From contig DAOOVW010000053.1 in assembly GCA_035370465.1 (NCBI GenBank), positions 1 through 10,539 of the forward strand: a stretch of DNA of 10,539 bases, read 5' to 3'. This DNA is from a bacterium. Lineage in GTDB: Bacteria > Ratteibacteria > UBA8468 > B48-G9 > JAFGKM01. The notes below the pieces were generated by a model. The model did no database searches, was not told where the DNA came from, and was given only the letters and a program-made list of their open reading frames with translations. The position numbers and the translations under genes were made by a program. Position 1 is the first letter of the stretch, and each line of letters begins with the position of its first letter. Positions 1 through 6,020 of the stretch are shown here, piece by piece.

Positions 1-28
1 AGGGGGATTGTTCTACACAGGCAGTTTA
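1..28 (-). repeat. Left copy of a 28-bp inverted repeat, cut by the window edge
   Basis: These 28 bases are the exact reverse complement of 8427-8454. In the right-hand copy the repeat is preceded by an AAGCACAACGGG motif, so this copy probably continues beyond the window start. It is richer in G+C than the surrounding genes. It looks like one member of a dispersed repeat family rather than the end of a complete insertion sequence, because no transposase lies beside it. Confidence 0.75.
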
Positions 29-116
29 AGGAAAGCATACGAACCAGCCCTACCCTCCTTCGCTAATGCTCAGACGGGCAGGCGCAGAAGTGCTAAGTTG
101 GGCTTACGGGGTTTCC
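29..116. other. Non-coding G+C-rich spacer between repeat copies
   Basis: No convincing reading frame is seen. GGAAA near 31-35 can pair with TTTCC at 112-116, and an inner AGCCC with GGGCT, giving a weak nested inverted repeat. The part from about 54 to 88 (CCCTCC... CGGGCAGGC) loosely resembles 8529-8558 (CCCTCC... CGGACAGGCC), so it is probably part of the same repeat debris as the cluster at 8427-8825. Confidence 0.4.
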
Positions 117-142
117 AAGCACAACGGGTAAAGAGGGGGATT
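117..142 (+). repeat. Dispersed 26-bp repeat, AAGCACAACGGG-N4-GAGGGGGATT
   Basis: AAGCACAACGGG, four variable bases, then GAGGGGGATT. The same pattern occurs inverted at 8446-8471, and with small changes at 8485-8509. This copy ends 10 bases beyond the stop codon of the minus-strand gene at 153-413. The repeat is clear; its function is unknown. Confidence 0.75.
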
Positions 143-152
143 TGTATTGCTT

Positions 153-413
153 TTATCTAATTCTTTTATGTCCTGTATCTTTTGGGAATTTACAGTGGAT
201 TTCCACCAATTCCCCTTTCCCATTATAAATTTCCTGATAAAACTTTATTGTATTTTCATTTTTATCTACTTCTTTAATATATCTTGCACTCCACCCTGAT
301 TTACCTCTTATTTCCATCCAATATTTTCTTCCTCCGTCGGGAAAAGTATCCCACTTCCCAAATTTCTTCTCATTTATCTTTCTTTTCCTATCTACTGTTT
401 TATTTTTTTCCAC
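153..413 (-). CDS. Conserved-looking small protein, second gene of a two-gene module
   Basis: The 86-aa product is basic and aromatic-rich: FGKWDTFPDGGRKYW, then WSARYIKEVD, then KFYQEIYNGKGELVEIHCKF and DTGHKRIR at the end. I recall similar unnamed proteins in thermophilic and uncultured bacteria, with a GG(R)xYW and FYQEIY signature beside a partner like the 416-676 product, but I know no proven function. The start is GTG at 413, two bases after the TAA of the upstream gene. I see no separate ribosome binding site, so translation is probably coupled. Nothing suggests a signal peptide or membrane segment. The tight pairing of two small soluble proteins would suit a toxin-antitoxin-like or binding pair, which is inference only. 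No terminator follows; a repeat begins 10 bases beyond the stop. Confidence 0.75.
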   Translation of the reverse strand: MEKNKTVDRKRKINEKKFGKWDTFPDGGRKYWMEIRGKSGWSARYIKEVDKNENTIKFYQEIYNGKGELVEIHCKFPKDTGHKRIR

Positions 414-415
414 AG

Positions 416-676
416 TTAATTAATTATAACTTCAACTTTTACTTTAAACCCCAATTTTTCAAGAAAATTCTTACAATCTTCCCATGATAGCCCAAATTCT
501 TTAACATCAGAAAGCCCGATATAACCTACTATCTCTCTTAAAATTTCTACATCATTTTCATCAAACTCGCCCTTTTCAATTATATTCTCTGCCCAATCCA
601 CAAGTTGAGAATGAGATATTTTAAAATCTAAATAATCTTTTAATTTTTCTGCTACAATTTTTCTGTTTACTTTCAT
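416..676 (-). CDS. Conserved-looking small helical protein, first gene of a two-gene module
   Basis: The 86-aa product is mostly helical and acidic. It begins MKVNRKIVAEKLKDYL, continues with SHSQLVDWAENII, an acidic stretch (EKGEFDENDVEIL), then VGYIGLSDVKEFGLSWEDC and a C-terminal LGFKVKVEV strand. The pattern VAEKLxDYL...LVDWAEN...EFGLSWEDC seems familiar from unnamed bacterial proteins, but I cannot assign a function. The ATG at 676 follows an AGGAG ribosome binding site at 686-690 with good spacing, and a TATAAT-like -10 lies at 705-710 on the same strand without a clear -35. It is followed after two bases by the GTG of its partner. By position and charge it could be the antitoxin-like member of a pair, but there is no recognisable DNA-binding motif. 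Confidence 0.8.
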   Translation of the reverse strand: MKVNRKIVAEKLKDYLDFKISHSQLVDWAENIIEKGEFDENDVEILREIVGYIGLSDVKEFGLSWEDCKNFLEKLGFKVKVEVIIN

Positions 677-731
677 TATTTTGCTCTCCTTTTTTTCAAT
701 TCACATTATATTTATTAAATTCCCTACTCCC

Positions 732-762
732 CTTTGAAAAATAGACAAAAGCAGGGGATAGC
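732..762. other. Imperfect inverted repeat in the spacer before the small-gene pair
   Basis: CCCCTTTG near 732-739 can pair with CAAA and then, after a short bulge, GGGG near 762. It lies upstream of the minus-strand pair, beyond their candidate -10. It might be an operator or debris of the neighbouring repeat; AGCAAGCACAACAGGGA just beyond resembles the AAGCACAACGGG motif. Support is weak. Confidence 0.25.
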
Positions 763-799
763 AAGCACAACAGGGAATGATGCTTTTCCTTTTTACCTG

Positions 800-835
800 T
801 TGCTTTCAGTCAACTACGTTGGCTGATTATTTATA
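800..835 (-). repeat. Hairpin repeat downstream of tRNA-Phe
   Basis: Read on the minus strand, the tRNA-Phe 3' end is followed after 11 bases by AATCAGCCAACGTAGTTGAC and then TGAAAGCAAC. The arms at 808-814 and 818-824 form a 7-bp stem with a 3-base loop (one G-T pair on the plus strand, one mismatch on the minus). The same element in the same orientation relative to transcription follows the genes ending at 3361 and 4665. It may act in 3'-end formation or RNA stability, but it lacks the U-tract of a classical terminator. Confidence 0.65.
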
Positions 836-840
836 GAAGG

Positions 841-912
841 TGCCGGGGGACAGAATCGAACTGTCCACGCCAGCCTTTTCAGGGCTGCGCTCTACCACTG
901 AGCTACCCCGGC
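841..912 (-). tRNA. tRNA-Phe (anticodon GAA)
   Basis: Seventy-two bases on the minus strand fold as a full cloverleaf: acceptor GCCGGGG/CCCCGGC with discriminator A, T8-A9, D-stem GCTC/GAGC, anticodon stem CAGCC/GGCTG with loop CTGAAAA, a 5-base variable region, and T-stem GACAG/CTGTC with loop TTCGATT. Loop positions 34-36 read GAA, which decodes phenylalanine UUC/UUU. The next bases are CCT, so CCA is not encoded and must be added by CCA-adding enzyme. It stands alone, with no other tRNA beside it, and a hairpin repeat follows it. Confidence 0.95.
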
Positions 913-913
913 A

Positions 914-1041
914 TGATAAATATTAAAGAAGTATTGCTATACTCATGCTTAAAATAAAACTACACCAACCTGATAAACTTCACTAAAGTCATAAACTTAA
1001 AATACCACAAATATAACTATTTTGTCAAGGAAACGAAAAGT
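914..1041. other. A+T-rich spacer between divergent tRNA-Phe and the NrdD-like operon
   Basis: No gene is seen. It must hold the minus-strand tRNA-Phe promoter, for which I find only weak candidates such as TATAGC near 935-940 without a convincing -35. A TTTGTCA heptamer occurs at 1021-1027 and again at 1041-1047, where the second copy supplies the -35 of the plus-strand promoter. I looked for the paired NrdR boxes usual before ribonucleotide reductase genes and could not support any. Confidence 0.4.
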
Positions 1042-1070
1042 TTGTCATTAAAGGAAAGAAAAAGTATAAT
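1042..1070 (+). promoter_or_regulatory. Sigma-70-type promoter, start point near the ATG of the next gene
   Basis: TTGTCA at 1042-1047, a 17-base spacer, and a perfect TATAAT at 1065-1070. Transcription would normally begin about 6-8 bases past the -10, at about 1076-1078, which coincides with the ATG at 1077. The mRNA could therefore be leaderless; the nearest AAGGA lies about 20 bases before the ATG, too far to serve as a usual ribosome binding site. Confidence 0.75.
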
Positions 1071-1076
1071 GAAAAA

Positions 1077-2477
1077 ATGGAAGAAATAAAAAATGTCAGA
1101 AAAAGAGATGGCAGAATTGTTCCTTTTGATAAAGAAAAAATAACAGAAGCAATATTTAAAGCAGCAAAAAGTGTAGGGGGAGAAAACAGGTATTTGGCAG
1201 AAGATATTACAGAAGCAGTTACTCTTTATCTTAATAAGAAATTTCAGGGACAAACTCCATCTGTTGAAGAAATTCAAGATGCAGTTGAAAGAGTTCTTAT
1301 AAAAACAGGGCATGCAAAAACAGCCAAAGCATATATACTTTATAGACAAAGAAGAGCAAATGTAAGAAAAGTAAGAGAAGGAATAAAACCACCTGATTTA
1401 ATTGAAAGAGAAGAAATAAGAAATATAAGAGATATAAAAATATCTGTTGTTAGAAGTGATGAGAATTTAACTGACTGGAATAGAGAAAAAATAATAGAAG
1501 CACTTCTGCGAGAAACAGGTATATCAAGAAATATTGCAGAAATTATTGTAAGTGAAGTAGAAGAGGAAGTTATTACTTCAAAACTAAATGTTTTAACAAG
1601 TTCAATTATAAGAGAACTTGTAAATAGCAAGTTAGTAAAGTATGGTTTTGAAAAAGAAAGAGAAAAACATTCTCGTATTGGGATACCTCTTTATGATGTA
1701 GAGCAAATTTTTAAGAATTTTAAAGGGACCCCAGACCAACTATCTTTGAAATTCGGGCAACATATTAAAAAAGAATATGCAATTTCTAATGTTTTTTCTG
1801 ATGAAGTAATTTTTAGTCATTTTAAAAAAGAAATTTTTATACATTGTTTAGAAGAAATAGATAAATTTTATAGTTTAGAAGTTAATTGGAGAGATGAAGA
1901 AGAAAATTTAAAAAGAGCAATGGATTGGTGTTCCTTTGTTTTTTTCAAGTCAGATAAGTTATTAAATTGGCAGGGAAGTAATAATAATATTTTAAGGGCA
2001 GTTGAAATACCTCTTTTTGGTGGATTTGATTTTCTTGCAGAAATTGTCAAAGAAAGACCTTTTGAAGTAGAATTAAACAAAGAAAGGCAGGGAGATATCC
2101 TTTATGTAGGGAAAATAAGTTTAAATACACCTTCAATAGTAAGTAAAGATAAAATTTTCAGTATAATTAAAAAAGCATTTGATGAAAAAAGGAAATTTTT
2201 AGAGAATATTTTAAGTGATGAAATTAAGGAATTTTTTGATAGTTTTAAGAAAAAGAACTACCTTGAAATAAGTACAGAAGATATAAATATTGAGAATTTT
2301 ATTTTCCCTGATGAAGATATAAAAATTGGACTTAAAACAAGTTCTGAAAATTTTGTTAATTATCTAAAAAGAATAGAAAGTAAAAATTTTGCAATTAAGG
2401 GTAAAATAAGTCAAAATAATATTAGTATTTTGCATGAAATGAAAGAAGATATTTTTGTAAAGGTGAATTTATGGTAA
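1077..2477 (+). CDS. NrdD-like protein with two ATP-cones, apparently non-catalytic
   Basis: 466 aa. Residues 5-92 are an ATP-cone (RKRDGRIVPFDKEKI, later GHAKTAKAYILYRQRR), the allosteric nucleotide-binding domain of ribonucleotide reductases and NrdR. Residues 121-209 form a second one (SVVRSDENLTDWNREKIIEA to the HSRIGIPLYDVEQIF end). Residues 222-260 (SLKFGQHIKKEYAISNVFS...) resemble the entry to the anaerobic class III NrdD barrel, and 343-376 (YVGKISLNTPSIV...KRKFLENI) resemble its INLPRI strand and following helix. Full NrdD proteins have roughly 600-700 residues and end in a glycyl-radical motif such as RVCGY. That motif is absent here, and so are the active-site cysteine pair region and the C-terminal zinc-site cysteines; the only cysteines are at about 257 and 285. 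I infer an internally shortened NrdD paralogue kept for dATP/ATP sensing or as a partner protein. The start at 1077 fits the promoter at 1042-1070. It overlaps the next gene by 7 bases. Confidence 0.8.
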   Translation: MEEIKNVRKRDGRIVPFDKEKITEAIFKAAKSVGGENRYLAEDITEAVTLYLNKKFQGQTPSVEEIQDAVERVLIKTGHAKTAKAYILYRQRRANVRKVREGIKPPDLIEREEIRNIRDIKISVVRSDENLTDWNREKIIEALLRETGISRNIAEIIVSEVEEEVITSKLNVLTSSIIRELVNSKLVKYGFEKEREKHSRIGIPLYDVEQIFKNFKGTPDQLSLKFGQHIKKEYAISNVFSDEVIFSHFKKEIFIHCLEEIDKFYSLEVNWRDEEENLKRAMDWCSFVFFKSDKLLNWQGSNNNILRAVEIPLFGGFDFLAEIVKERPFEVELNKERQGDILYVGKISLNTPSIVSKDKIFSIIKKAFDEKRKFLENILSDEIKEFFDSFKKKNYLEISTEDINIENFIFPDEDIKIGLKTSSENFVNYLKRIESKNFAIKGKISQNNISILHEMKEDIFVKVNLW

Positions 2478-3361
2478 TTAAAGTTGGACTTTTTGGGTAT
2501 CAGGGAAGTGGAAAAACAACTTTATTCAAGAAATATACAGGTAAAGAAGAAGAAAATTATGACCCATTTGTTCCAAAAATTGGAATTGGAAGATATGAAG
2601 ATGAACGATTGAAAAAAATAAAAGAGGTTCTCAATCCAGAAAAAGTTATATTTCCTGAATTTGAATTTTATGATTTTAAAGGTTTTCCAGAAGGTGAAGG
2701 TTTTCCACCAGAATTTTTTAAAAATTTTTATACTCTTGATATAATAATTTGTGTTGTTAAAAATTTTTCTGATGATGCAAAACCAGAGGAAGAGGCAAAT
2801 TCTTTGATAATGGAACTTATTTTTCATGATATTGATAAATTAGAAGGAATAAAACAAACAAGAGATAAAGAAGGCAATATAGAAGAAAATAAAATTATAG
2901 AAAAGGCATTAGAGATATTACAAAAAGATAAATTATTAAAGTCATTACAAGAAAATGACAAAAGACAACTTTCGGGAATTCAACTTCTTACAACAAAGGA
3001 CTTTCTTATATATTTAAATGGAAATAAGAAAAAAGTTAACCTCTCATATTCTGTTGTGAGTGAAGAAGAAGACATTTATAAAAAAATTATAGAGCAACTT
3101 TCAATGATAACTTTTTATACAATTAAAGGGGATATTGCACAGGGATGGATAATTCCTGAAAATTTATCTGCAAAACAGGCAGCAGGTAAAATTCATAAGG
3201 ATATTGAAAAAGGGTTTATAAAAGCAGCTGTCTTGCCATGGAATAATTTTGTTGAAATCGGTGATTGGAAAAAAGCAAAAAATATGGGTGTTTTAAAATT
3301 TCTTGGACCAAACTCAATTTTTTCTGATGGAGATGTTGTTGAATTTTATTTTTCAAAGTAA
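2471..3361 (+). CDS. Divergent OLA1/YchF-like P-loop NTPase with DUF933 domain
   Basis: 296 aa against about 363 in YchF. A P-loop GYQGSGKTT lies at residues 9-17 and a Walker B/G3-type DFKG at 68-71, then GFPEGEG, matching the YchF run DIAGLVKGASKGEG in shortened form. LLTTKDFLIYLNGN (172-185) sits where YchF has LLTLKPxxYxxNVxE, but the NxxE loop that gives OLA1 proteins ATP preference is not kept. Residues 213-295 are a good DUF933/TGS-like domain (WIIPENLSAKQAAGKIHKDI...GFI...SDGDVVEFYF). YchF binds the ribosome and acts in translation and stress responses; whether this paralogue does so is unknown. Its ATG lies inside the last codons of the upstream gene (ATGGTAA), with AAGGTG just before, so the two are translated together. 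A hairpin repeat begins 7 bases past its stop. Confidence 0.85.
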   Translation: MVIKVGLFGYQGSGKTTLFKKYTGKEEENYDPFVPKIGIGRYEDERLKKIKEVLNPEKVIFPEFEFYDFKGFPEGEGFPPEFFKNFYTLDIIICVVKNFSDDAKPEEEANSLIMELIFHDIDKLEGIKQTRDKEGNIEENKIIEKALEILQKDKLLKSLQENDKRQLSGIQLLTTKDFLIYLNGNKKKVNLSYSVVSEEEDIYKKIIEQLSMITFYTIKGDIAQGWIIPENLSAKQAAGKIHKDIEKGFIKAAVLPWNNFVEIGDWKKAKNMGVLKFLGPNSIFSDGDVVEFYFSK

Positions 3362-3367
3362 TAATAT

Positions 3368-3403
3368 AATCAGTTAACTGCGTTGACTAAGAGGTAGCAA
3401 GTA
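3368..3403 (+). repeat. Hairpin repeat after the OLA1/YchF-like gene
   Basis: AATCAGTTAACTGCGTTGAC then TAAGAGGTAGCAAGTA. The arms AGTTAAC (3372-3378) and GTTGACT (3382-3388) pair with one G-T pair around a TGC loop. It starts 7 bases past the stop codon and matches the elements at 4668-4704 and, on the minus strand, 800-835. No T-run follows, so a standard intrinsic terminator is not shown. Confidence 0.7.
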
Positions 3404-3525
3404 TAAATGAAAAATTAAAAACGCACATTACTAAAACTTTGTGCTTCTGTGCTTTACTCACGGGTTTACTGAATATTTAATATTTACTTTAAATGTCTAT
3501 AATGGAAAAAGGATGAATATTCAAA
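3404..3525. other. Intergenic spacer with weak promoter before the M20 gene
   Basis: No gene is seen. A perfect TATAAT lies at 3498-3503, with only weak -35 candidates (TTTAAT at 3477-3482 leaves a 15-base spacer). The stretch 3440-3470 (TTTGTGCTTCTGTGCTTTAC) is slightly less A+T-rich and may be repeat debris. Confidence 0.35.
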
Positions 3526-4665
3526 ATGGAGGACATAAAAAATAAGGTAAAAAAAATAGAAAAAGATATTATTAGTTGGTATAAAGATTTACATCGATAT
3601 CCTGAACTTGGATTTCAGGAATTTAAAACATCAAAAAAAATACAATCTCTTTTAAAAAAATTTAAAATACCATACCAGGTAAAGGCAACAACAGGAGTTG
3701 TAGGATATATCAAAGGCAAAAGAGACAAAACACTTGGAATAAGGGCAGATATAGATGCTTTACCAATTGAAGAAAAAACACCTATTCCGTTTAAATCAAA
3801 ACATAAAGGGTGTATGCATGCTTGCGGTCATGATGGACATACGGCAATACTTCTTGGGGTAATAAAGGTTTTATCTGAGTTAAAAGAACTAAAATCAAAC
3901 ATCAAATTTATTTTCCAGCCGAGCGAAGAAAGACCACCAAGTGGTGCGAAACAAATGATTGAAGAAGGTGTTATTGATGATGTAGATTGTATAATTGGTT
4001 TTCATCTGTATTCGGTGATCCCATCTAGAAAATTACGGATTGGCAAAGGTCCTGTTTCAGCAAACACTGACCTGTTTAAAATAAAAATAAAGGGAAAAGG
4101 GGGACATGGTTCTCGTCCACATTTAACAAATGACCCGATTACCTGTACTGGTTATCTTATTACTTTTTTACAGACCATTGTGAGTAGAAAAATAGACCCC
4201 ATTGCTCCCTGTGTTGTTTCAATTGGACAAATTTCAAGTGGGTCTGTATTTAATGTAATTCCCGATGATGTTGAAATTGTAGGGACTGTAAGAACATTAT
4301 CAGAAGACATAAGAGATAAAATAAAGGAAGAAATGGAAAAAATAACAGAAAAAGTTTGTTCCTCTTTTGGTTGTAAAGGAAAAGTTGAATATAATAAACA
4401 TCTTCCTGCTAATGTAAATGATGCATTTCTTACTGAAAAGATAATAAACATTACACAAAAATATTATCCAGAAAGTTTATCTGAATCTCGTCTCTCCATG
4501 GGAGGAGAGGACTTTGCTTTTTTTGCTCAAAAAATACCATCAACATATATTTATATTGGAATGGGAGAAAAATGTGGACCTATTCATAGTTCTATATTTA
4601 AAATAGATGAAAAAATTTTACCTTTTGCAGTTGAATATTTAACTACTTTATTAGTTAATTTATAA
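3526..4665 (+). CDS. M20 family metallo-amidohydrolase (N-acyl amino acid / hippurate hydrolase type)
   Basis: 379 aa, the usual length of M20D amidohydrolases. These cytosolic two-metal enzymes hydrolyse N-acyl or N-aryl amino acid amides (hippurate, N-acetyl amino acids, auxin conjugates). The family motifs are complete: LHRYPELGFQE (22-32), GIRADIDALPIEE (71-83), MHACGHDGH with metal ligands C100 and H102, QPSEE with E134/E135, GFHL with H160, the GGHGSRPH dimerisation-domain motif with H194, GGEDFAFF (326-333) and the C-terminal ligand H354 in GPIHSS. No signal peptide is seen. AAGGA at about 3508-3514 lies roughly 12 bases before the ATG, with a TATAAT at 3498-3503 above it. The substrate cannot be read from sequence; the protein could instead be an N-acetyl-diaminopimelate deacetylase, but no lysine-pathway genes are nearby. 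A hairpin repeat follows the stop. Confidence 0.93.
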   Translation: MEDIKNKVKKIEKDIISWYKDLHRYPELGFQEFKTSKKIQSLLKKFKIPYQVKATTGVVGYIKGKRDKTLGIRADIDALPIEEKTPIPFKSKHKGCMHACGHDGHTAILLGVIKVLSELKELKSNIKFIFQPSEERPPSGAKQMIEEGVIDDVDCIIGFHLYSVIPSRKLRIGKGPVSANTDLFKIKIKGKGGHGSRPHLTNDPITCTGYLITFLQTIVSRKIDPIAPCVVSIGQISSGSVFNVIPDDVEIVGTVRTLSEDIRDKIKEEMEKITEKVCSSFGCKGKVEYNKHLPANVNDAFLTEKIINITQKYYPESLSESRLSMGGEDFAFFAQKIPSTYIYIGMGEKCGPIHSSIFKIDEKILPFAVEYLTTLLVNL

Positions 4666-4667
4666 AC

Positions 4668-4704
4668 AATCAGTCAACACAATTGCTTGAGAAGTAGCAA
4701 GTAG
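4668..4704 (+). repeat. Hairpin repeat after the M20 gene, degenerate copy
   Basis: AATCAGTCAACACAATTGCT then TGAGAAGTAGCAAGTAGTAA. It aligns base for base with 3368-3403 apart from a few changes and one inserted base, and begins a few bases past the M20 stop codon. The stem is weaker here (AGTCAA against TTGCTT). The tail AAGTAGCAAGTA is the best-kept part. Confidence 0.65.
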
Positions 4705-4753
4705 TAAGATAAAGGAAAGGATTTAACCTTATATGTCTTGCTTTAAAAAAGAG

Positions 4754-4781
4754 TTAGCGGGCTTTTTCTTTCTAATATAAT
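4754..4781 (+). promoter_or_regulatory. Candidate promoter of the aldo/keto reductase gene
   Basis: TTAGCG at 4754-4759, a 16-base spacer and a perfect TATAAT at 4776-4781. It would start a transcript near 4788 with a leader of about 40 bases, which contains the ribosome binding site at 4815-4821. The -35 is only a partial match. Confidence 0.5.
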
Positions 4782-4828
4782 GGTAAGGATGCTTAGATGA
4801 ATATTTATGTGTCGAAGGAGGGGAAGAA

Positions 4829-5896
4829 ATGGAATATAGACAGTTAGGAAGAAGTGGATTAAGAGTTTCAAAATTATGTTTAGGAACAATGCGTGATTTT
4901 ACAGAAAGCAATTATGATGAAGCAAAAAAGGTTGTTGATGAGGCAATTGATTCAGGTGTTAACTTTATTGATACTGCTGATTGTTATGGGCAATCAGAAG
5001 AAATTTTAGGGAGGATTTTTGCTGAAAATGGAAAAAGAGAAAAAGTAGTTCTTGCAACAAAGTTTGGATGGTACATGGGAGAAGGTGCAAATGATTATGG
5101 TTCAGGAAGAAAGCATATAATTGAGTCCTGTGAAGGTAGTTTAAAACGACTAAAAACCGACTGGATAGACCTTTACATAATTCATGTTATAGACCCAAAT
5201 CCCCCGATGGATGAGACACTTTATGCTTTGGATACACTTGTAAGACAGGGAAAAGTAAGATACATAGGAACTTCAAAACATCCTGCAAGTATTATACTTG
5301 AAGGGCTCTTTATAAGCGAGAAATATGGATGGGCAAAATTTGTAAGTGAGCAACCCCCCTACCATATCCTTGATAGAAGTATTGAAAATGAACTTATTCC
5401 TATGTGTGTAAAACATGGTGTTGGAATTACTCCATTCTGGCCTATTGCGTCAGGCCTTTTATCAGGAAAATATCGTTCTGGAAAAGAAACAACAGAAGGC
5501 CGTTTTGCAAGAGGGAAAGTAGATGAAAAAATTTTAGAAGTAATAGAAAAACTTATTCCTCTTGCAGAAAATAGAGGAATTACATTAGCAGAATTTTCTC
5601 TTGCATGGCTTATGCAACAACCCGGTGTAACAGCACCTATTCTTGGAGCAAGAAAAGTTGAATATATAAGGTCTGGAGTAAAAGCGTGTGATATCAAATT
5701 GACAGAAGAAGAAATTAACAAAGTTGATGAGATAGTACCTCCTGGTACTTATATTGTTCCTCATTATGAAAATAATATCTGGAGACCAGCAAGGATGTTT
5801 TATTCATCAAAAGCAAGAAGTATAAAAGGAACAGGTGCATATATTCCTGATACAAAAACAGATTCTTCAAAAAAATCAGGTTATCCTCAATTGTGA
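4829..5896 (+). CDS. Aldo/keto reductase
   Basis: 355 aa. A cytosolic NAD(P)H-dependent (beta/alpha)8-barrel oxidoreductase acting on aldehydes or ketones. The N-terminus MEYRQLGRSGLRVSKLCLGT is standard for the family. The catalytic tetrad is visible: D48 (FIDTAD), Y53, K78 (LATKFG) and H119 (DLYIIHV). EGSLKRLKTDWIDLY, GKVRYIGTS, ITPFWPIASGLLSGKY and a C-terminal cofactor-binding PILGARKVEYI also fit the voltage-gated potassium channel beta-subunit/YajO-like branch. The ATG has an excellent AAGGAGG at 4815-4821 with a 7-base gap. The final 35 or so residues after HYENNIW are an unusual tail rich in Lys and Ser. Physiological substrate unknown; it seems to be a single-gene unit facing convergent ispF. 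Confidence 0.93.
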   Translation: MEYRQLGRSGLRVSKLCLGTMRDFTESNYDEAKKVVDEAIDSGVNFIDTADCYGQSEEILGRIFAENGKREKVVLATKFGWYMGEGANDYGSGRKHIIESCEGSLKRLKTDWIDLYIIHVIDPNPPMDETLYALDTLVRQGKVRYIGTSKHPASIILEGLFISEKYGWAKFVSEQPPYHILDRSIENELIPMCVKHGVGITPFWPIASGLLSGKYRSGKETTEGRFARGKVDEKILEVIEKLIPLAENRGITLAEFSLAWLMQQPGVTAPILGARKVEYIRSGVKACDIKLTEEEINKVDEIVPPGTYIVPHYENNIWRPARMFYSSKARSIKGTGAYIPDTKTDSSKKSGYPQL

Positions 5897-6020
5897 AAGA
5901 CATAAAAGGGAAAAAAGAAATAACAGGGGTCAGAAAGTAGCGAGTAGATAAAAAAAAGTAAAGAACGCAGATAAAAAAGTGAATAACTAATAGGGCATAA
6001 TTTTAACAGGAATAAGAAAT
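5897..6020. other. Convergent spacer between aldo/keto reductase and ispF
   Basis: No gene and no hairpin with a T-run is seen on either strand. GTCAGAAAGTAGCGAGTAG near 5929-5947 resembles the tail (AAGTAGCAAGTAG) of the hairpin repeats that follow the genes ending at 3361 and 4665, suggesting a truncated copy about 30 bases past the reductase stop. Confidence 0.4.

Noticed and set aside
980..1030. NrdR boxes before the NrdD-like gene
   Set aside because: CCACAAATATAACTATTTTG has only loose similarity to the NrdR consensus and no paired second box at the usual distance.
1017..1630. Minus-strand frames opposite the NrdD-like gene
   Set aside because: They are antisense shadows: rich in Phe, Cys and Ile, with no ribosome binding site, opposite a frame with recognised ATP-cone domains.
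2522..2827. Minus-strand 101-codon frame opposite the OLA1/YchF-like gene
   Set aside because: Composition (mostly Phe, Lys, Ile) reflects the A-rich opposite strand; the plus strand has P-loop and DUF933 motifs.
5359..5903. Minus-strand frames opposite the aldo/keto reductase
   Set aside because: Antisense shadows of a gene with a complete catalytic tetrad.
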